NCBI RefSeq assembly: GCF_001591665.1 | Contig: NZ_BCVI01000029.1 | Coordinates: 112,390 to 176,389 of the forward strand | DNA: 64,000 bases | DNA from: Neobacillus soli NBRC 102451 | Lineage (GTDB): Bacteria > Bacillota > Bacilli > Bacillales > Cytobacillaceae | Reading direction: 5' to 3' | In this document: positions 26,146-35,524 of the stretch, in pieces | How the letters are laid out: each line of letters starts with the position of its first letter | Numbering within the stretch: position 1 is the first letter of the stretch | Notes under the pieces: generated by a model | What the model saw: only the letters and a program-made list of their open reading frames with translations | Databases searched by the model: none | Told to the model about the DNA's origin: nothing | Made by a program: the position numbers and the translations under genes

Positions 26146-27090
26146 CTAACCTTTGATTAGTTGCCATTGGCTAGCCTTCTTAGAAAACTGGATCGTCTCT
26201 TGTAATCCTTCGAAAAGCTCGATAGAGGGCTCCCAATTTAGCATTGATTTTGTTTCTTCATTTGCAAGGGTACTATGGCGAATATCACCTGGACGCGCAT
26301 GTTTATAGATAGCGTTCATATTTGAACCAGCAGCTTCCTTCATCGCGTGAAACAGATGATTTATGGAAATGCAGGAGCCTGATGAAACATGAACACTGAT
26401 ATTCTTTCTTGCGGACAGCGCTTTTACATTCGCTCGTGCCACATCTTTTACAAAAATAAAATCCCTTGTTTGCTCGCCGTCCCCAAATATCACAGGTGAT
26501 ATGTTAGTAGTCAGACAATCGGAAAAAATGGCGACCACTCCGCCTTCACCTTTTGAGTCTTGTCTTGGTCCATAAACATTGCTATAGCGCAAAATATTAT
26601 AGGGCAGGTGATAGAGTTTACTAGACATTTTTAAATAATTTTCGACGGATAGCTTTGTTAATCCATAAGGGGATTCCGGCTGTGTTGGGTGAGCGAGTGT
26701 GACCGGCAATGCGACAGGATTCCCATACACAGCAGCTGAAGAAGCAAACACCACTCGTTTTACCTTTGCTTTAATGGCTGCTTTAATAATATGAAGCGAG
26801 CCTCTAATATTTACTTTTTCATCAAAGAGAAGGTCCTTTACGGATGCTGCCACACTTACCTGTGCCGCTTGATGAATAATATAATCTGGACTAAGAGAAA
26901 CGATTAAATCGATTACACTAGGATGGGTGATGTCATGATCATAGACTTCAATAGGCAAGCCCTCTATGTTTTCTTCTCGACCTGTTGAAAAATTATCAAT
27001 CACCGCGACTTGGTAATCATTTCGAAGCAATTCCTCTACGATATGTGAGCCAATAAAACCTGCACCACCTGTTACGATCACTTTGTTCAT
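26146..27090 (-). CDS. NAD-dependent nucleotide-sugar epimerase (GalE/WbpP-like)
   Basis: A 314-residue extended SDR. Cofactor motif TGGAGFIGSHIVEELL begins at residue 7, with IDNFSTGREENI, ASSAAVYGNP and the catalytic YGLTK (Tyr-x3-Lys, near residue 148). RDFIFVKDVARANV and RPGDIRHSTLA are as in UDP-hexose / UDP-hexuronate 4-epimerases. Next to the UDP-glucose dehydrogenase it could make UDP-galacturonate, or UDP-galactose. AGGAGG lies 8 nt before the ATG. Confidence 0.87.
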   Translation of the reverse strand: MNKVIVTGGAGFIGSHIVEELLRNDYQVAVIDNFSTGREENIEGLPIEVYDHDITHPSVIDLIVSLSPDYIIHQAAQVSVAASVKDLLFDEKVNIRGSLHIIKAAIKAKVKRVVFASSAAVYGNPVALPVTLAHPTQPESPYGLTKLSVENYLKMSSKLYHLPYNILRYSNVYGPRQDSKGEGGVVAIFSDCLTTNISPVIFGDGEQTRDFIFVKDVARANVKALSARKNISVHVSSGSCISINHLFHAMKEAAGSNMNAIYKHARPGDIRHSTLANEETKSMLNWEPSIELFEGLQETIQFSKKASQWQLIKG

Positions 27091-27102
27091 CAGAAAAACC
27101 TC

Positions 27103-28440
27103 CTAAATGGTCCTTGATATGATTTTATGCTTTTGAATTGCGGGTCTACCTACCGAAAGATAGGTAAATCCAAGTCCTTGCATCATCTCTAAATCAAAGA
27201 GATTACGGCCATCGACAATAAGTGGCTGGTTCATTATTCGCTTTACTTTGGCTAAATCTAATTTCTTCACTTCTTGCCAATCTGTTAAAATAAGGCAAGC
27301 ATCCGTATCTTTCATGGCTTCATAAATATCCTCGGTATAGAAGCACTGATAACCACCGAGCTGTTTTTTCGCTTCTACTATGGCAATCGGATCAAACGCC
27401 CGGACAATTGAGCCTTGCTCCGTTAAGTAAGGGATAATATCCAGTGCGGGAGAAGACCGGATATCGTCGGTTTCTGGTTTAAACGCTAATCCTAAAACAC
27501 TAATCGTTTTCCCTTTTAAAGAACCCAGTGACGTTAACAATTTTTTTACTAATTGAACACGTTGGCCTTCATTCGTTTCAATGACTGCTTTGATTAATTT
27601 AAAGTCGTATCCACATTCCTCGGCAATGTGCAGCAGCGCCGCAGTATCTTTCGGAAAGCAAGAGCCGCCAAACCCAACGCCAGCCTGTAAAAATTTACTG
27701 CCAATCCGGCTATCTAAGCCAATTCCTTCGGACACTTTTGTCACGTCAGCACCCACACGTTCACAAATATTGGCTATATCATTAATAAAGGAAACCTTCG
27801 TAGCCAAGAAAGCATTCGCCGCATATTTAATGATTTCCGCCGTTTCTAAAGTGGCTTTCACAATGGTCGTTGTAAAGGGCTGATGGAGATCTGAAATCAG
27901 TTGAAATGCTTTTTCGCTTGTGGCACCAATGACAGCACGCTCCATGTTCATGGTATCCTTAATGGCTGATCCCTCTCGTAAAAATTCAGGATTAGAAACA
28001 ATGTCAAAAGGATGTCTTCCAGATGAGTACTTTCGAATAATCGCTTCGATTTGTTTGCCAGTGCCAACGGGTACGGTACTTTTCGTTACAATCACTTTGT
28101 AACTATTTAAATTTTCACCAATCGTTTTAGCCACCTGTTTTACAAAGGTTAAGTCCGCTTTACCTGTCGATGTCATCGGGGTACCAACGGCAATATAAAT
28201 GACTTCAGCATCGAGAATCGCTGCCATGACATTACTGCTAAAATGAAGGGTACCTCTCCGGACATTTTTATCGAAAAGCTCTTTTAATCCAGGCTCATAA
28301 ATAGGCATAATTCCTTGTAAAAGATCATTTATTTTCAATTCATCAATATCACAGCAAGTAACCTGGTTTCCTGAATCAGCAAAACAAGTACCTGATACAA
28401 GTCCGACATAACCTGTTCCAATGACCGCTATTTTTTTCAT
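27103..28440 (-). CDS. UDP-glucose 6-dehydrogenase
   Basis: A 445-residue UDP-sugar dehydrogenase. The NAD motif IGTGYVGLVSGTCFAD is at residues 7-22, VTKSTVPVGTG and VSNPEFLREGSA follow, and the catalytic Cys lies in GFGGSCFPKDT near residue 260. The NAD/UDP-sugar domains are complete (LGLAFKPETDDIR). It oxidises UDP-glucose to UDP-glucuronate for the polysaccharide. AAAGGAT lies 9 nt before ATG 28440, preferred over the ATG at 28458. Confidence 0.93.
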   Translation of the reverse strand: MKKIAVIGTGYVGLVSGTCFADSGNQVTCCDIDELKINDLLQGIMPIYEPGLKELFDKNVRRGTLHFSSNVMAAILDAEVIYIAVGTPMTSTGKADLTFVKQVAKTIGENLNSYKVIVTKSTVPVGTGKQIEAIIRKYSSGRHPFDIVSNPEFLREGSAIKDTMNMERAVIGATSEKAFQLISDLHQPFTTTIVKATLETAEIIKYAANAFLATKVSFINDIANICERVGADVTKVSEGIGLDSRIGSKFLQAGVGFGGSCFPKDTAALLHIAEECGYDFKLIKAVIETNEGQRVQLVKKLLTSLGSLKGKTISVLGLAFKPETDDIRSSPALDIIPYLTEQGSIVRAFDPIAIVEAKKQLGGYQCFYTEDIYEAMKDTDACLILTDWQEVKKLDLAKVKRIMNQPLIVDGRNLFDLEMMQGLGFTYLSVGRPAIQKHKIISRTI

Positions 28441-28487
28441 TATGATCGATCCTTTCATTTCCTTTTTAGTTGCTTTATCAAATGAGA

Positions 28488-29681
28488 CTATTGTGTTACC
28501 AAACTGGAAAGTATTGTTCTTTTATATTCGTTTTTTAGCAAAATAGCATTCTGATGGGCATTGTAGTTTTTTTGAATCGATTCAAAGAGTTCATACTGAA
28601 CCTCTGTTGAATAGAGGTGTTGGTTTAAAATATCGTTAATTCGCTGGACTAGGCTGGATACCGACCTCCTCTCAATTAAAAGATGATTATGATTGCCGAA
28701 TAACTCAGGGACACCGCCTACGGCCGTACTAATCACTGGCAATTTCAAGGCAAGGGCCTCAATGACAACCGTTGGCATACCTTCTGTATAAGAGGGGAGT
28801 GCAAACAAATCGCTAGCCAACAAGTATTCCTTCACCTTTTCATTTTCAACTTGACCTGTTAAGAAAAGCCTTCTATTAAAATCCGAATGCTGGCTTAATT
28901 TTTCTTTAGCCGGCCCATCTCCAACAAACACAACGGCAATATCATCCGAAAGCCTTTCAAGTGATTGAGCGAGTTCAAAAACACCTTTGGCTTTGGTTAA
29001 CCTCCCGACAAAAACGATGAGTTTTTTGTTCTCTGGGAGTTGAAGACGTCGTCGTATTTGCATTTTTGTTTCTTCCGGCGGGTGAAAATGTGATAAATCA
29101 ATACCGAGTGGAAGAACCAAACTATCCCTACCTGTCAGTTCGTTGGCTTTTCTTTTTAGGCTTTCGCTAACAGCCAATACATGATTGGCCTCCTTTACAG
29201 ATTGTTGGAATGCTTTTTTTGCACTTGCACTGTAGTTGGGATAGATGTTTACATCACTCCCATGTAACGTTAAAATCCAGGGCAGTTGTTTTTGTTGGGC
29301 AACAATTCTTGCGGCACCTCCAGATGGCATCGCAAAATGGGCGTGAATTAAATCGGGCGCTAACTCGTAATCGGCCATGGTCTTTAATACGGAAGTAGCA
29401 ATCCGTTTATTTGGCTGCGCCCATCTTAGCTGGCCAGGAAAGGCTAAATAGGGCGGGCGATAGACCGTAATGCCCTTTCGCTCATACATATACGCGGTTC
29501 CTGGATTCGCACGATATGATTTTCGAAAGTATCGAATCAATGCAGGATTGCGCGGGACAGGACAGATCACGGTCACCTCAACGCCTAAACGGAGCAATGC
29601 TTGAACCTGAGTTTCATGAAATACACCAAGACCAGGTTTTTCATCACTAGGATATACACTTGTCACCCATAAAACTTTCAT
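28488..29681 (-). CDS. Family 4 glycosyltransferase
   Basis: A 397-residue GT-B enzyme. N-terminal VLWVTSVYPSDEKPGLGVFH and LIHAHFAMPSGGAA bind the acceptor. C-terminal IVFVGRLTKAKGVFELAQ, VGDGPAKEKL and the E-x7-E motif ALPSYTEGMPTVVIEALALK (near residues 290-310) bind the sugar nucleotide. Its ATG overlaps the stop of the flippase gene (ATGA), so the two are coupled. Role: one step of repeat-unit assembly. Confidence 0.92.
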   Translation of the reverse strand: MKVLWVTSVYPSDEKPGLGVFHETQVQALLRLGVEVTVICPVPRNPALIRYFRKSYRANPGTAYMYERKGITVYRPPYLAFPGQLRWAQPNKRIATSVLKTMADYELAPDLIHAHFAMPSGGAARIVAQQKQLPWILTLHGSDVNIYPNYSASAKKAFQQSVKEANHVLAVSESLKRKANELTGRDSLVLPLGIDLSHFHPPEETKMQIRRRLQLPENKKLIVFVGRLTKAKGVFELAQSLERLSDDIAVVFVGDGPAKEKLSQHSDFNRRLFLTGQVENEKVKEYLLASDLFALPSYTEGMPTVVIEALALKLPVISTAVGGVPELFGNHNHLLIERRSVSSLVQRINDILNQHLYSTEVQYELFESIQKNYNAHQNAILLKNEYKRTILSSLVTQ

Positions 29682-31141
29682 AATGATTGACCTCGTTTAG
29701 TTTTTTTTATGATCTTTGCAAAAAAATGAGGATACATTTTATACAAAAGTAAAATATACACGCCAGCACTGATACTCACCGAAATAACCAATGGCCAAAT
29801 GCTGGTGAGTGGAAAATAAAAGCTTGAAAGTTCTTTCATAAAATAAGCAATCACTGTGATGAGAAGTGATAATTGGAATGGAACCGCAATGGTTCTCAGG
29901 TATTGGCGGAAGCGGAGCTGAATTAGCCAGGTTAATAGCCATCTGCCCACTAAGAAGTTCACAATGCTTACCAGTACATACGTCCAAGCTACAACTTCTA
30001 ATCTGTTCGTCATAACCGCAAGGGATATTGAGACCCCATAAAGAAGGAGTACACCTGCATCCCAATAAAAAGCAATATTCGCCTTGCCCTTTGCTAAAAT
30101 AATCGATCCATTGGGATTCATTAAAACCCTAAGAATGCCTACGACAGCCATGATTTGCAAAATGGGGACTGCTTCTAGCCACTTTTGACCAAAAATAGTC
30201 AGGATAAAAATATTGGACACGGCTGTAAGCCCCATTAAGATTGGGAAGGAGACGAGACTTAATAGTTTTGTCATGTGTAAGAATCCATCATTTAATGCTG
30301 CATGATCTTGATTGTTTTTCGAAAAAACGGGAAAGGCCACTCTTGTAACAATAGGATTGATCTTCAAGACTGGAATCGTCACGATTTGATAGGCAAGATT
30401 ATAAATACCGAGTGCTTCAGCACCCATGAACCGGCCGATTAAAATGACATCCATATTGGAACCGATTCTATTGACTAACCGAGAAGCTAATTGAAAAGCG
30501 CCAAACGGAATGTATTCCTTGCATTCCGACCAATCAAATACAAACATAGGACGCCATTTCTTTTGATAACAGACAAAATAAAGGATACCTTTTACGGAAT
30601 TCAGAACGACTTGTGAAATGACATAGGCATAAATTGGACTAATCGTAAATAGAAGAATCACCAATGTCATGAAGGAGAGGAAAGTGGCTCCCACTTCAAT
30701 CACACCGAGCAGATTAAACCGTAACTCTTTTTGCAACAAATATTGGCATTGCTGCCCGACGGGAGCGACTAAGAACATCAGGGCCAAAATGCGAATAGGT
30801 TCGATTAGTTCGGGTCGGTGAAAGTACAGAGCAAGCAATGGGCTAGTTAGCAATAGGAGCACAAATAGCCCAATCCCAACTACCACATTTAGCCAAAACA
30901 GAGTCGATAATGCTCGTGTAGAAACCGAATCTTTTTGAATTACGGCTGAGCCAAAACCCAAGTCTAGCAATATTTGAGCAAACACAACGATGGTGGTGAT
31001 CATTCCTACGAGCCCAAATTCGGAAAGGCTCATTTGTTTTCCAAGTAAGGCAAACTGAATGATTTGTATAGCTGTAATCAACAGCGTAGAAATCCCAGTC
31101 CACTTTACTCCTTTATGTAGTTGGCTTCTGATTGCGGACAT
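29678..31141 (-). CDS. Lipopolysaccharide/polysaccharide flippase (WzxC-like)
   Basis: A 487-residue MOP-superfamily protein with about 12-14 membrane helices. It contains the family strings KWTGISTLLITAIQIIQFAL, DLGFGSAVIQKD near residue 60 and GRFMGAEALGIYNLAYQIV. It would flip the undecaprenyl-linked repeat unit across the membrane. It follows the priming transferase after 19 bp and overlaps the next glycosyltransferase gene by 4 nt. Confidence 0.9.
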   Translation of the reverse strand: MSAIRSQLHKGVKWTGISTLLITAIQIIQFALLGKQMSLSEFGLVGMITTIVVFAQILLDLGFGSAVIQKDSVSTRALSTLFWLNVVVGIGLFVLLLLTSPLLALYFHRPELIEPIRILALMFLVAPVGQQCQYLLQKELRFNLLGVIEVGATFLSFMTLVILLFTISPIYAYVISQVVLNSVKGILYFVCYQKKWRPMFVFDWSECKEYIPFGAFQLASRLVNRIGSNMDVILIGRFMGAEALGIYNLAYQIVTIPVLKINPIVTRVAFPVFSKNNQDHAALNDGFLHMTKLLSLVSFPILMGLTAVSNIFILTIFGQKWLEAVPILQIMAVVGILRVLMNPNGSIILAKGKANIAFYWDAGVLLLYGVSISLAVMTNRLEVVAWTYVLVSIVNFLVGRWLLTWLIQLRFRQYLRTIAVPFQLSLLITVIAYFMKELSSFYFPLTSIWPLVISVSISAGVYILLLYKMYPHFFAKIIKKTKRGQSL

Positions 31142-31160
31142 ATGCTTACCCTGCCTTTTT

Positions 31161-31820
31161 TTAACGTGCTCCTTCTCCTGTAAAAATCACTTTAATCGTT
31201 TTTAAGATAATTTTTACTTCAAGAGAAAAGGTTAGATTTTGAATATATTCCAAGTCATATTGAAGTTTTTCCCGCGGAGAAATATCGTATCCGCCACTAA
31301 CCTGAGCAAGACCTGTAAGACCAGGTTTAACAAGCAAGCGATTGGCAAACCCTTCTATTTCTCGATTAAATTTCACCGTGAAAAATGGTCTCTCGGGTCT
31401 AGGACCGATGATGGACATATCCCCTTTTAAAACTGAAACCAATTGTGGAAGTTCATCAATGCGTGTCTTTCGAATAAAGGATCCGACTTTTGTGATTCGA
31501 GGATCATTTACCTCGGCCCACTTGGCACCTCCTTTTTCTGCATCCATTCTCATCGATCGTAACTTCACCATTTTGAAACGTTTGCCATTCTTTCCCATCC
31601 TTTCCTGAACATAAAAGGGGGATCCGGGTGTTTCAAGGACGATAAGGACCGCAAATAAAATAACAATCGGTAGTGCGAAAAAAATCCCGGTGGTTGCAAG
31701 TAAAATGTCATAAGCTCTTTTTAGATATAGATATTGCTCCACATGCTTTGATAATGAGAGTTTGGAGGTTTGGACCCTTGAATAATCTTGGTAGATATTA
31801 AAGCTTCTTTCAGTACTCAC
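31161..31820 (-). CDS. Priming undecaprenyl-phosphate sugar transferase
   Basis: A 219-residue bacterial sugar transferase (WcaJ/EpsL-type, short form). One membrane helix (AYDILLATTGIFFALPIVIL) is followed by the catalytic region: KMVKLRSMR, ITKVGSFIRKTRIDELPQ and MSIIGPRPERP, then VKPGLTGLAQVSGG. It places the first sugar phosphate on the lipid carrier and so starts repeat-unit synthesis. GTG start with GGGGTGG upstream. It is the first gene of the cluster; TATAAT on the minus strand (31877-31882) may be its -10 box. Confidence 0.93.
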   Translation of the reverse strand: MSTERSFNIYQDYSRVQTSKLSLSKHVEQYLYLKRAYDILLATTGIFFALPIVILFAVLIVLETPGSPFYVQERMGKNGKRFKMVKLRSMRMDAEKGGAKWAEVNDPRITKVGSFIRKTRIDELPQLVSVLKGDMSIIGPRPERPFFTVKFNREIEGFANRLLVKPGLTGLAQVSGGYDISPREKLQYDLEYIQNLTFSLEVKIILKTIKVIFTGEGAR

Positions 31821-32060
31821 AAACTTACCACCCCAATAGTTTTATTAAGTAGAGAGATTGGCTAACAGTTAGGTTCATTATAGGTACGAAACATGAAGTT
31901 GCAGTTGAGCATTCATGAAGAAATAGTAAAAAATTTTGAATATTTATTAATTTCATTAAGATACTGTGAAGATTATTACCTGAGGTTATTGGTATAGGTG
32001 AACGATTTGAGGGAATTTGTGGCTTTTGTATCGTTGATCATTGGTTATATACAACAAAAA

Positions 32061-32088
32061 CCCCTTCATGGAATTTTACATGAAGGGG
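32061..32088 (-). terminator. Terminator on the minus strand
   Basis: CCCCTTCATG / CATGAAGGGG with an 8-nt loop. Read on the minus strand it is followed by TTTTTGTTG, so it fits as terminator of the decayed peroxidase gene at 32396 and insulates the exopolysaccharide operon. Confidence 0.75.
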
Positions 32089-32118
32089 AGAGCAGGATAT
32101 GTTTATTGATAGATAATG

Positions 32119-32167
32119 AGTACCAGGCACCATCAAGAAAATTGGGTGGTGTCTGGCACTTTTTTTG
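32119..32167 (+). repeat. GTGCC-family palindrome
   Basis: AGTACCAGGCACCATC and GGTGGTGTCTGGCACT flank AAGAAAATTG, followed by T7. The copy is slightly decayed. It lies in the 575-bp gap 31821-32395 with no plus-strand gene to terminate. Confidence 0.75.
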
Positions 32168-32252
32168 ATTCCACATGTTTTCCTAGCAGTGGGAAATGAT
32201 GATGATGGAAATGAAATGAAATAATCGAACTATTAGAAGAAGATAGAAGATT

Positions 32253-32304
32253 TTGGGGTCAGTCCTCAGGTGCGTTAAAGCTTTACTTCACCGGGGGGAC
32301 CCCA
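32253..32304 (+). repeat. GGGGTCAG/GGGACCCC palindrome
   Basis: TTGGGGTCAGTCC and GGGGGGACCCCAA flank a centre with GGTGCGTTAAAGC..TTCACC. It resembles the CACCGGGGGTCAGGCAC-type copies at 14672 and 57179 but lacks the GTGCC core. Confidence 0.6.
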
Positions 32305-32395
32305 ATATCCATTTCCCAATTCCTAGTAAGCAAGGTCAAAAAGAGAGGGACGTTTTTCAGTGGTGTCGAATCGTCCCATTGCGCTTCAGCACAAA

Positions 32396-33120
32396 TTATG
32401 GAATTACTGGAGCTTCAACTTTTATTGGATCTCCGCTCATCGATTTAAGGAGGGCAACCAAGGCTTTTTGTTCCTTATCAGAAAGATTAAGAGGTTGGAA
32501 ATCAGGAGAAGTAAAGTTATCAACATGCTTTCCATCGCTATAATGCTTTACAACTTCTTCTAATGTCTTCATACTTCCATCATGTATGTAAGGAGCTGTA
32601 TAAATTAGTTCCCGAAGCTGATAGAGCGAAATGCCCCTTTATCATCTTCGTCATTGCTTACTTCGAAACGTCCTAAATCACCATTGTTCACGCCTAAATT
32701 GTCAAAATTGTTATCTGAAAAAGATGCTCCTGCATAACAGGTTAAACAGTTTCCCTTACCGGCGAAAATTTCCATACCCAGTTTTTCTTGAATGGTTAGG
32801 GCAGTGCTGTCACCAGCTAAATAGTGGTCAAATGGTTTATCGTTGACAATCAGTATACGCTCATAACTTGCTAAAGCATCAGCAATATGTTCCGATGTAA
32901 TTTTGTCATCAAAAGCTTGAGCAAAGAGCTTTTGATACTCTGGAACAGCTTCCAATTCTTTTACGAGTTCATTTATATTCTGGTCCATTTCAACTGGATT
33001 TTTTATCGGACCCAGTGCTTGTTCCTCTAAGCTAGATGCTCTTCCATCCCAAAACAGCTTTTCAAAATAAGCGGAATTAAGAACTGTTGGGGCTCATCCG
33101 CTGAGTATTTGGCATATAAT
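32396..33120 (-). pseudogene. Di-haem cytochrome c peroxidase (MauG/CcpA family), decayed
   Basis: Segments in order on the minus strand are PTVLNSAYFEKLFWDGRASS (about 33090-33030), an open stretch of 127 codons (32988-32605) with IFAGKGNCLTCYAGASFSDN, then, after a frameshift near 32615, ELIYTAPYIHDGSMKTLEEV to a stop at 32396. These are classic MauG/CCP strings. The haem site CxxCH has become CLTCY, losing the axial His, the first haem domain is missing upstream, and the frame is broken. It is not functional. Confidence 0.88.
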
Positions 33121-33216
33121 ATGGATGCAAGGGTTATGGATGGCACATCATCGATTGAATAATAATAGTTTGGAAAATTAGTTTGTTTATAGCTATAAAG
33201 CTTAATAAAATAATTG

Positions 33217-33786
33217 TTAATAGAGTAAGATAATTAATTTTACTGAAATAGGAATCCAGGTGATTTTTCCGTAGTTTCCTTTCTTTGATTTTAAAGACAT
33301 TAATAGTATACCGATATAAAACATTGCCATAGGTGAAGCTAATGCTGCAATCCGGTCAGTTAAGTCAACCACAATGGGTGGTGGTGTTAATTGAAAGTAA
33401 GTAATGGTAAGGCCAAGGACAATTGCAAGATTTGGAATATTAATCATTGTCTTTAAAGCCTTTGTTCTTGAAAGTCTGGTCTCCTGAAGTATAAATATAC
33501 CAATAGTCCAAAGTGTTATATCTACACCTGCATCGAATATGGCAGCATAAAAAGCACCTTCTGGACCTAGTAATAATGTACATAAAGGGATCCCAATAAA
33601 TCCTGTATTCCCAAGTCCCGATAATAAAGCAATCTCTTTGGATTTATTTATTTTTTTTTGATATGTCTTTGCAAAGACCTAGCCTACACCAATACCAGCA
33701 GTATTTATTACTATTGAAATTATAAATATTAATAAGACCTTTCTAACATTGCGTTGTTCATTTCTACATAATATTTGTTGATCCAT
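33217..33786 (-). pseudogene. AEC-family (auxin efflux carrier-like) transporter, decayed
   Basis: The minus strand reads VLLIFIISIVINTAGIGVG, a TAG stop at 33679-33681, then VFAKTYQKKINKSKEIALLS, GLGNTGFIGIPLCTLLLGPE, FDAGVDITLWTIGIFILQET and SPMAMFYIGILLMSLKSKKG before a stop. GNTGFIGIPL and the AMFYIGILL motif are typical of AEC carriers. The internal stop and the missing N- and C-terminal helices show decay. Confidence 0.85.
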
Positions 33787-34002
33787 ATATTAATTCATAA
33801 TTATAAAAAAATTAACCCGTTTTTTCTCTTACACGATCCTCAATTCTCCAATATTTTTTCCAAAAGGACTTCAAGCTGCAAATAACTCAAAGGAAAGCTT
33901 GCCATTTCAAGTCCATCTTTTTGAACTTCTTATAAAAAAATCCAAACATGTCCGTAAAATTTAACACCATAAAAAAACTTTCACAATAATTAACAAACTA
34001 CA

Positions 34003-34061
34003 TTGACTTTTCAGAATATTGGGTTTATCCTTGTTGTAGGATGACCAACATAGGATGACCA
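34003..34061 (+). promoter_or_regulatory. Promoter and direct-repeat operator of the nucleoside operon
   Basis: TTGACT (34003-34008), 17 nt, TATCCT (34026-34031) form a promoter. Immediately downstream, TAGGATGACCA occurs twice, at 34037-34047 and 34051-34061, with a 14-nt period, at the expected transcription start. These repeats are a likely binding site for the GntR/UTRA protein encoded at 34103. The rest of the 316-bp gap (33787-34102) shows nothing. Confidence 0.6.
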
Positions 34062-34102
34062 CATAAGGTGGCAGTAAAAATACTCAGGAAGGAAATTTTA
34101 AT

Positions 34103-34828
34103 ATGAAAATTTCGCATCGCAGTTTATACCTTCAGGCACGTGATGAAATTTTGAAACTTATTAAAGAACAATTCGAGCCTATGCAAAAAATACCTCCGGA
34201 GCAAAAACTTTCAAACCAATTAGGTGTTAGTCGCAACACAATTCGTGAAGCAATCAAAACGCTAGAACAAGAAGGGGTGTTGTTTAGTAGGCAAGGTGTA
34301 GGAACCTTTGTAATTGCATCAAAAAAGAATCTTGAAACGACAATTACAACTCTCGAAAGTTCAACAAATATTATTAAATCCCATGGATATCAACCTGGTA
34401 CTAAAAATGTTAAATCTGATGTCATTCAGGCAAGTGCAAAAGTAAAATCAAAATTAACATTAGAGGAAAATGATAATCATGTCTTTTATATTGAAAGGGT
34501 TCGAACAGCCGATGGGGAGCCTGTCGTTTACGTTGAGGACTATATACTTTACAAGGGGGGGATGGAAAACGAATATCGAGAAAAATATTATGAGTCCTTA
34601 CTTGAATTCCTAGAAAAATATGACATGAAGGTTTCATTTTCTATTTGCACTATAAAAGCAGTTATCAGTAACGAAAAAATCGAATCAAAACTCGATCTAA
34701 AAGAAAAACAAGCGCTTCTCTTATTGAAACAAATTCATTACTCCAACACCGGTATACCTGTTCTGTATTCTGAAAGCTATTATTTAAGCGACAAACTTGA
34801 ATTTAATGTTGTACGCAAAAGAGGGTAA
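34103..34828 (+). CDS. GntR-family regulator with UTRA ligand domain
   Basis: A 241-residue HutC/YvoA-type GntR protein. The winged helix occupies residues about 6-74 (IPPEQKLSNQLGVSRNTIRE, then GVLFSRQGVGTFV). The UTRA domain occupies about 95-238 (VFYIERVRTADGEPVVYVED, ALLLLKQIHYSNTGIPVLYS). UTRA domains bind small effectors, often sugar phosphates. GAAGG precedes the ATG. It is the first gene of a long co-directional run and is the natural regulator of the transporter and catabolic genes downstream. Confidence 0.92.
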   Translation: MKISHRSLYLQARDEILKLIKEQFEPMQKIPPEQKLSNQLGVSRNTIREAIKTLEQEGVLFSRQGVGTFVIASKKNLETTITTLESSTNIIKSHGYQPGTKNVKSDVIQASAKVKSKLTLEENDNHVFYIERVRTADGEPVVYVEDYILYKGGMENEYREKYYESLLEFLEKYDMKVSFSICTIKAVISNEKIESKLDLKEKQALLLLKQIHYSNTGIPVLYSESYYLSDKLEFNVVRKRG

Positions 34829-34896
34829 TGAAGGAAGAAATCAACCCTGCTACTTTTGCACCAGCAAATTATTATTTCTAAGGGGGCTATGTTTAA

Positions 34897-35523
34897 ATGG
34901 GTGAAACAGTAAAAGTGGTTCAAAGTCCGAAAAAGAAAGCTAAAGCAAACAGATTTACCACAGTGGATATTGTATTAATGGCAATTTTGGCAATTGTAAA
35001 TGGGGTAGCAATGACTTATTTAGCAATGTTAAATCAATTACTAACTGCTTTAGGAGGCCCTATATTAACGTCTATTACTCTTGGTCTTTATAGTATTTCT
35101 GGTGTTTTAGCTGCGTACATTATTCGGAAACCTGGGGCTGCACTTTTCACATTAACACTTGCTGGAGTTGTTCAAATCTTATCAGGGAACCCAAATGGAT
35201 TAATTTCGATTACTGCAGCAGTAACGGATGGATTGGGCGTTGAATTGGGTTTTGCACTATTTCGTTATAAACGTTGGGATTGGCTCAGCGTCTCTGTATC
35301 AGGGATTTTGGCGGTGCCAGTATGGTTTGTGATTTCTAGTTTCTGGTTTGGATATTACAAATGGGGAATGTCAATTCTTTTACTTGCTTTTGGAGTACGT
35401 TGCTTAAGCGGAATCGTGACTTCCGGATGGCTAAGCAAATTGATTGGGGACATTTTAGTAAAAACAAATTTATTAAAAGGTTTCAAGATTGATAAGGACC
35501 GAAAAGCAAAAGAGGTGAAGTAG
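34897..35523 (+). CDS. ECF transporter S component (YkoE-type)
   Basis: A 208-residue membrane protein with about five to six helices. FTTVDIVLMAILAIVNGVAM near residue 20, SISGVLAAYIIRKPGAALFT and ITAAVTDGLGVELGFALFRY match YkoE-like substrate-binding components of energy-coupling-factor importers. YkoE of B. subtilis is linked to thiamine/HMP; here no TPP riboswitch precedes it and all neighbours are nucleoside or sugar enzymes. A nucleoside or related ligand is inferred. AAGGGGG fixes the start. Confidence 0.82.
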   Translation: MGETVKVVQSPKKKAKANRFTTVDIVLMAILAIVNGVAMTYLAMLNQLLTALGGPILTSITLGLYSISGVLAAYIIRKPGAALFTLTLAGVVQILSGNPNGLISITAAVTDGLGVELGFALFRYKRWDWLSVSVSGILAVPVWFVISSFWFGYYKWGMSILLLAFGVRCLSGIVTSGWLSKLIGDILVKTNLLKGFKIDKDRKAKEVK

Positions 35524-35524
35524 G

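Noticed and set aside
27581..27883. 100-codon plus-strand frame inside the UDP-glucose dehydrogenase gene
   Set aside because: It is antisense to conserved dehydrogenase sequence and has no start signals.
32253..32563. Plus-strand reading frames opposite the peroxidase remnant
   Set aside because: They are antisense to clear MauG/CCP coding strings and have no ribosome binding site or recognisable product.
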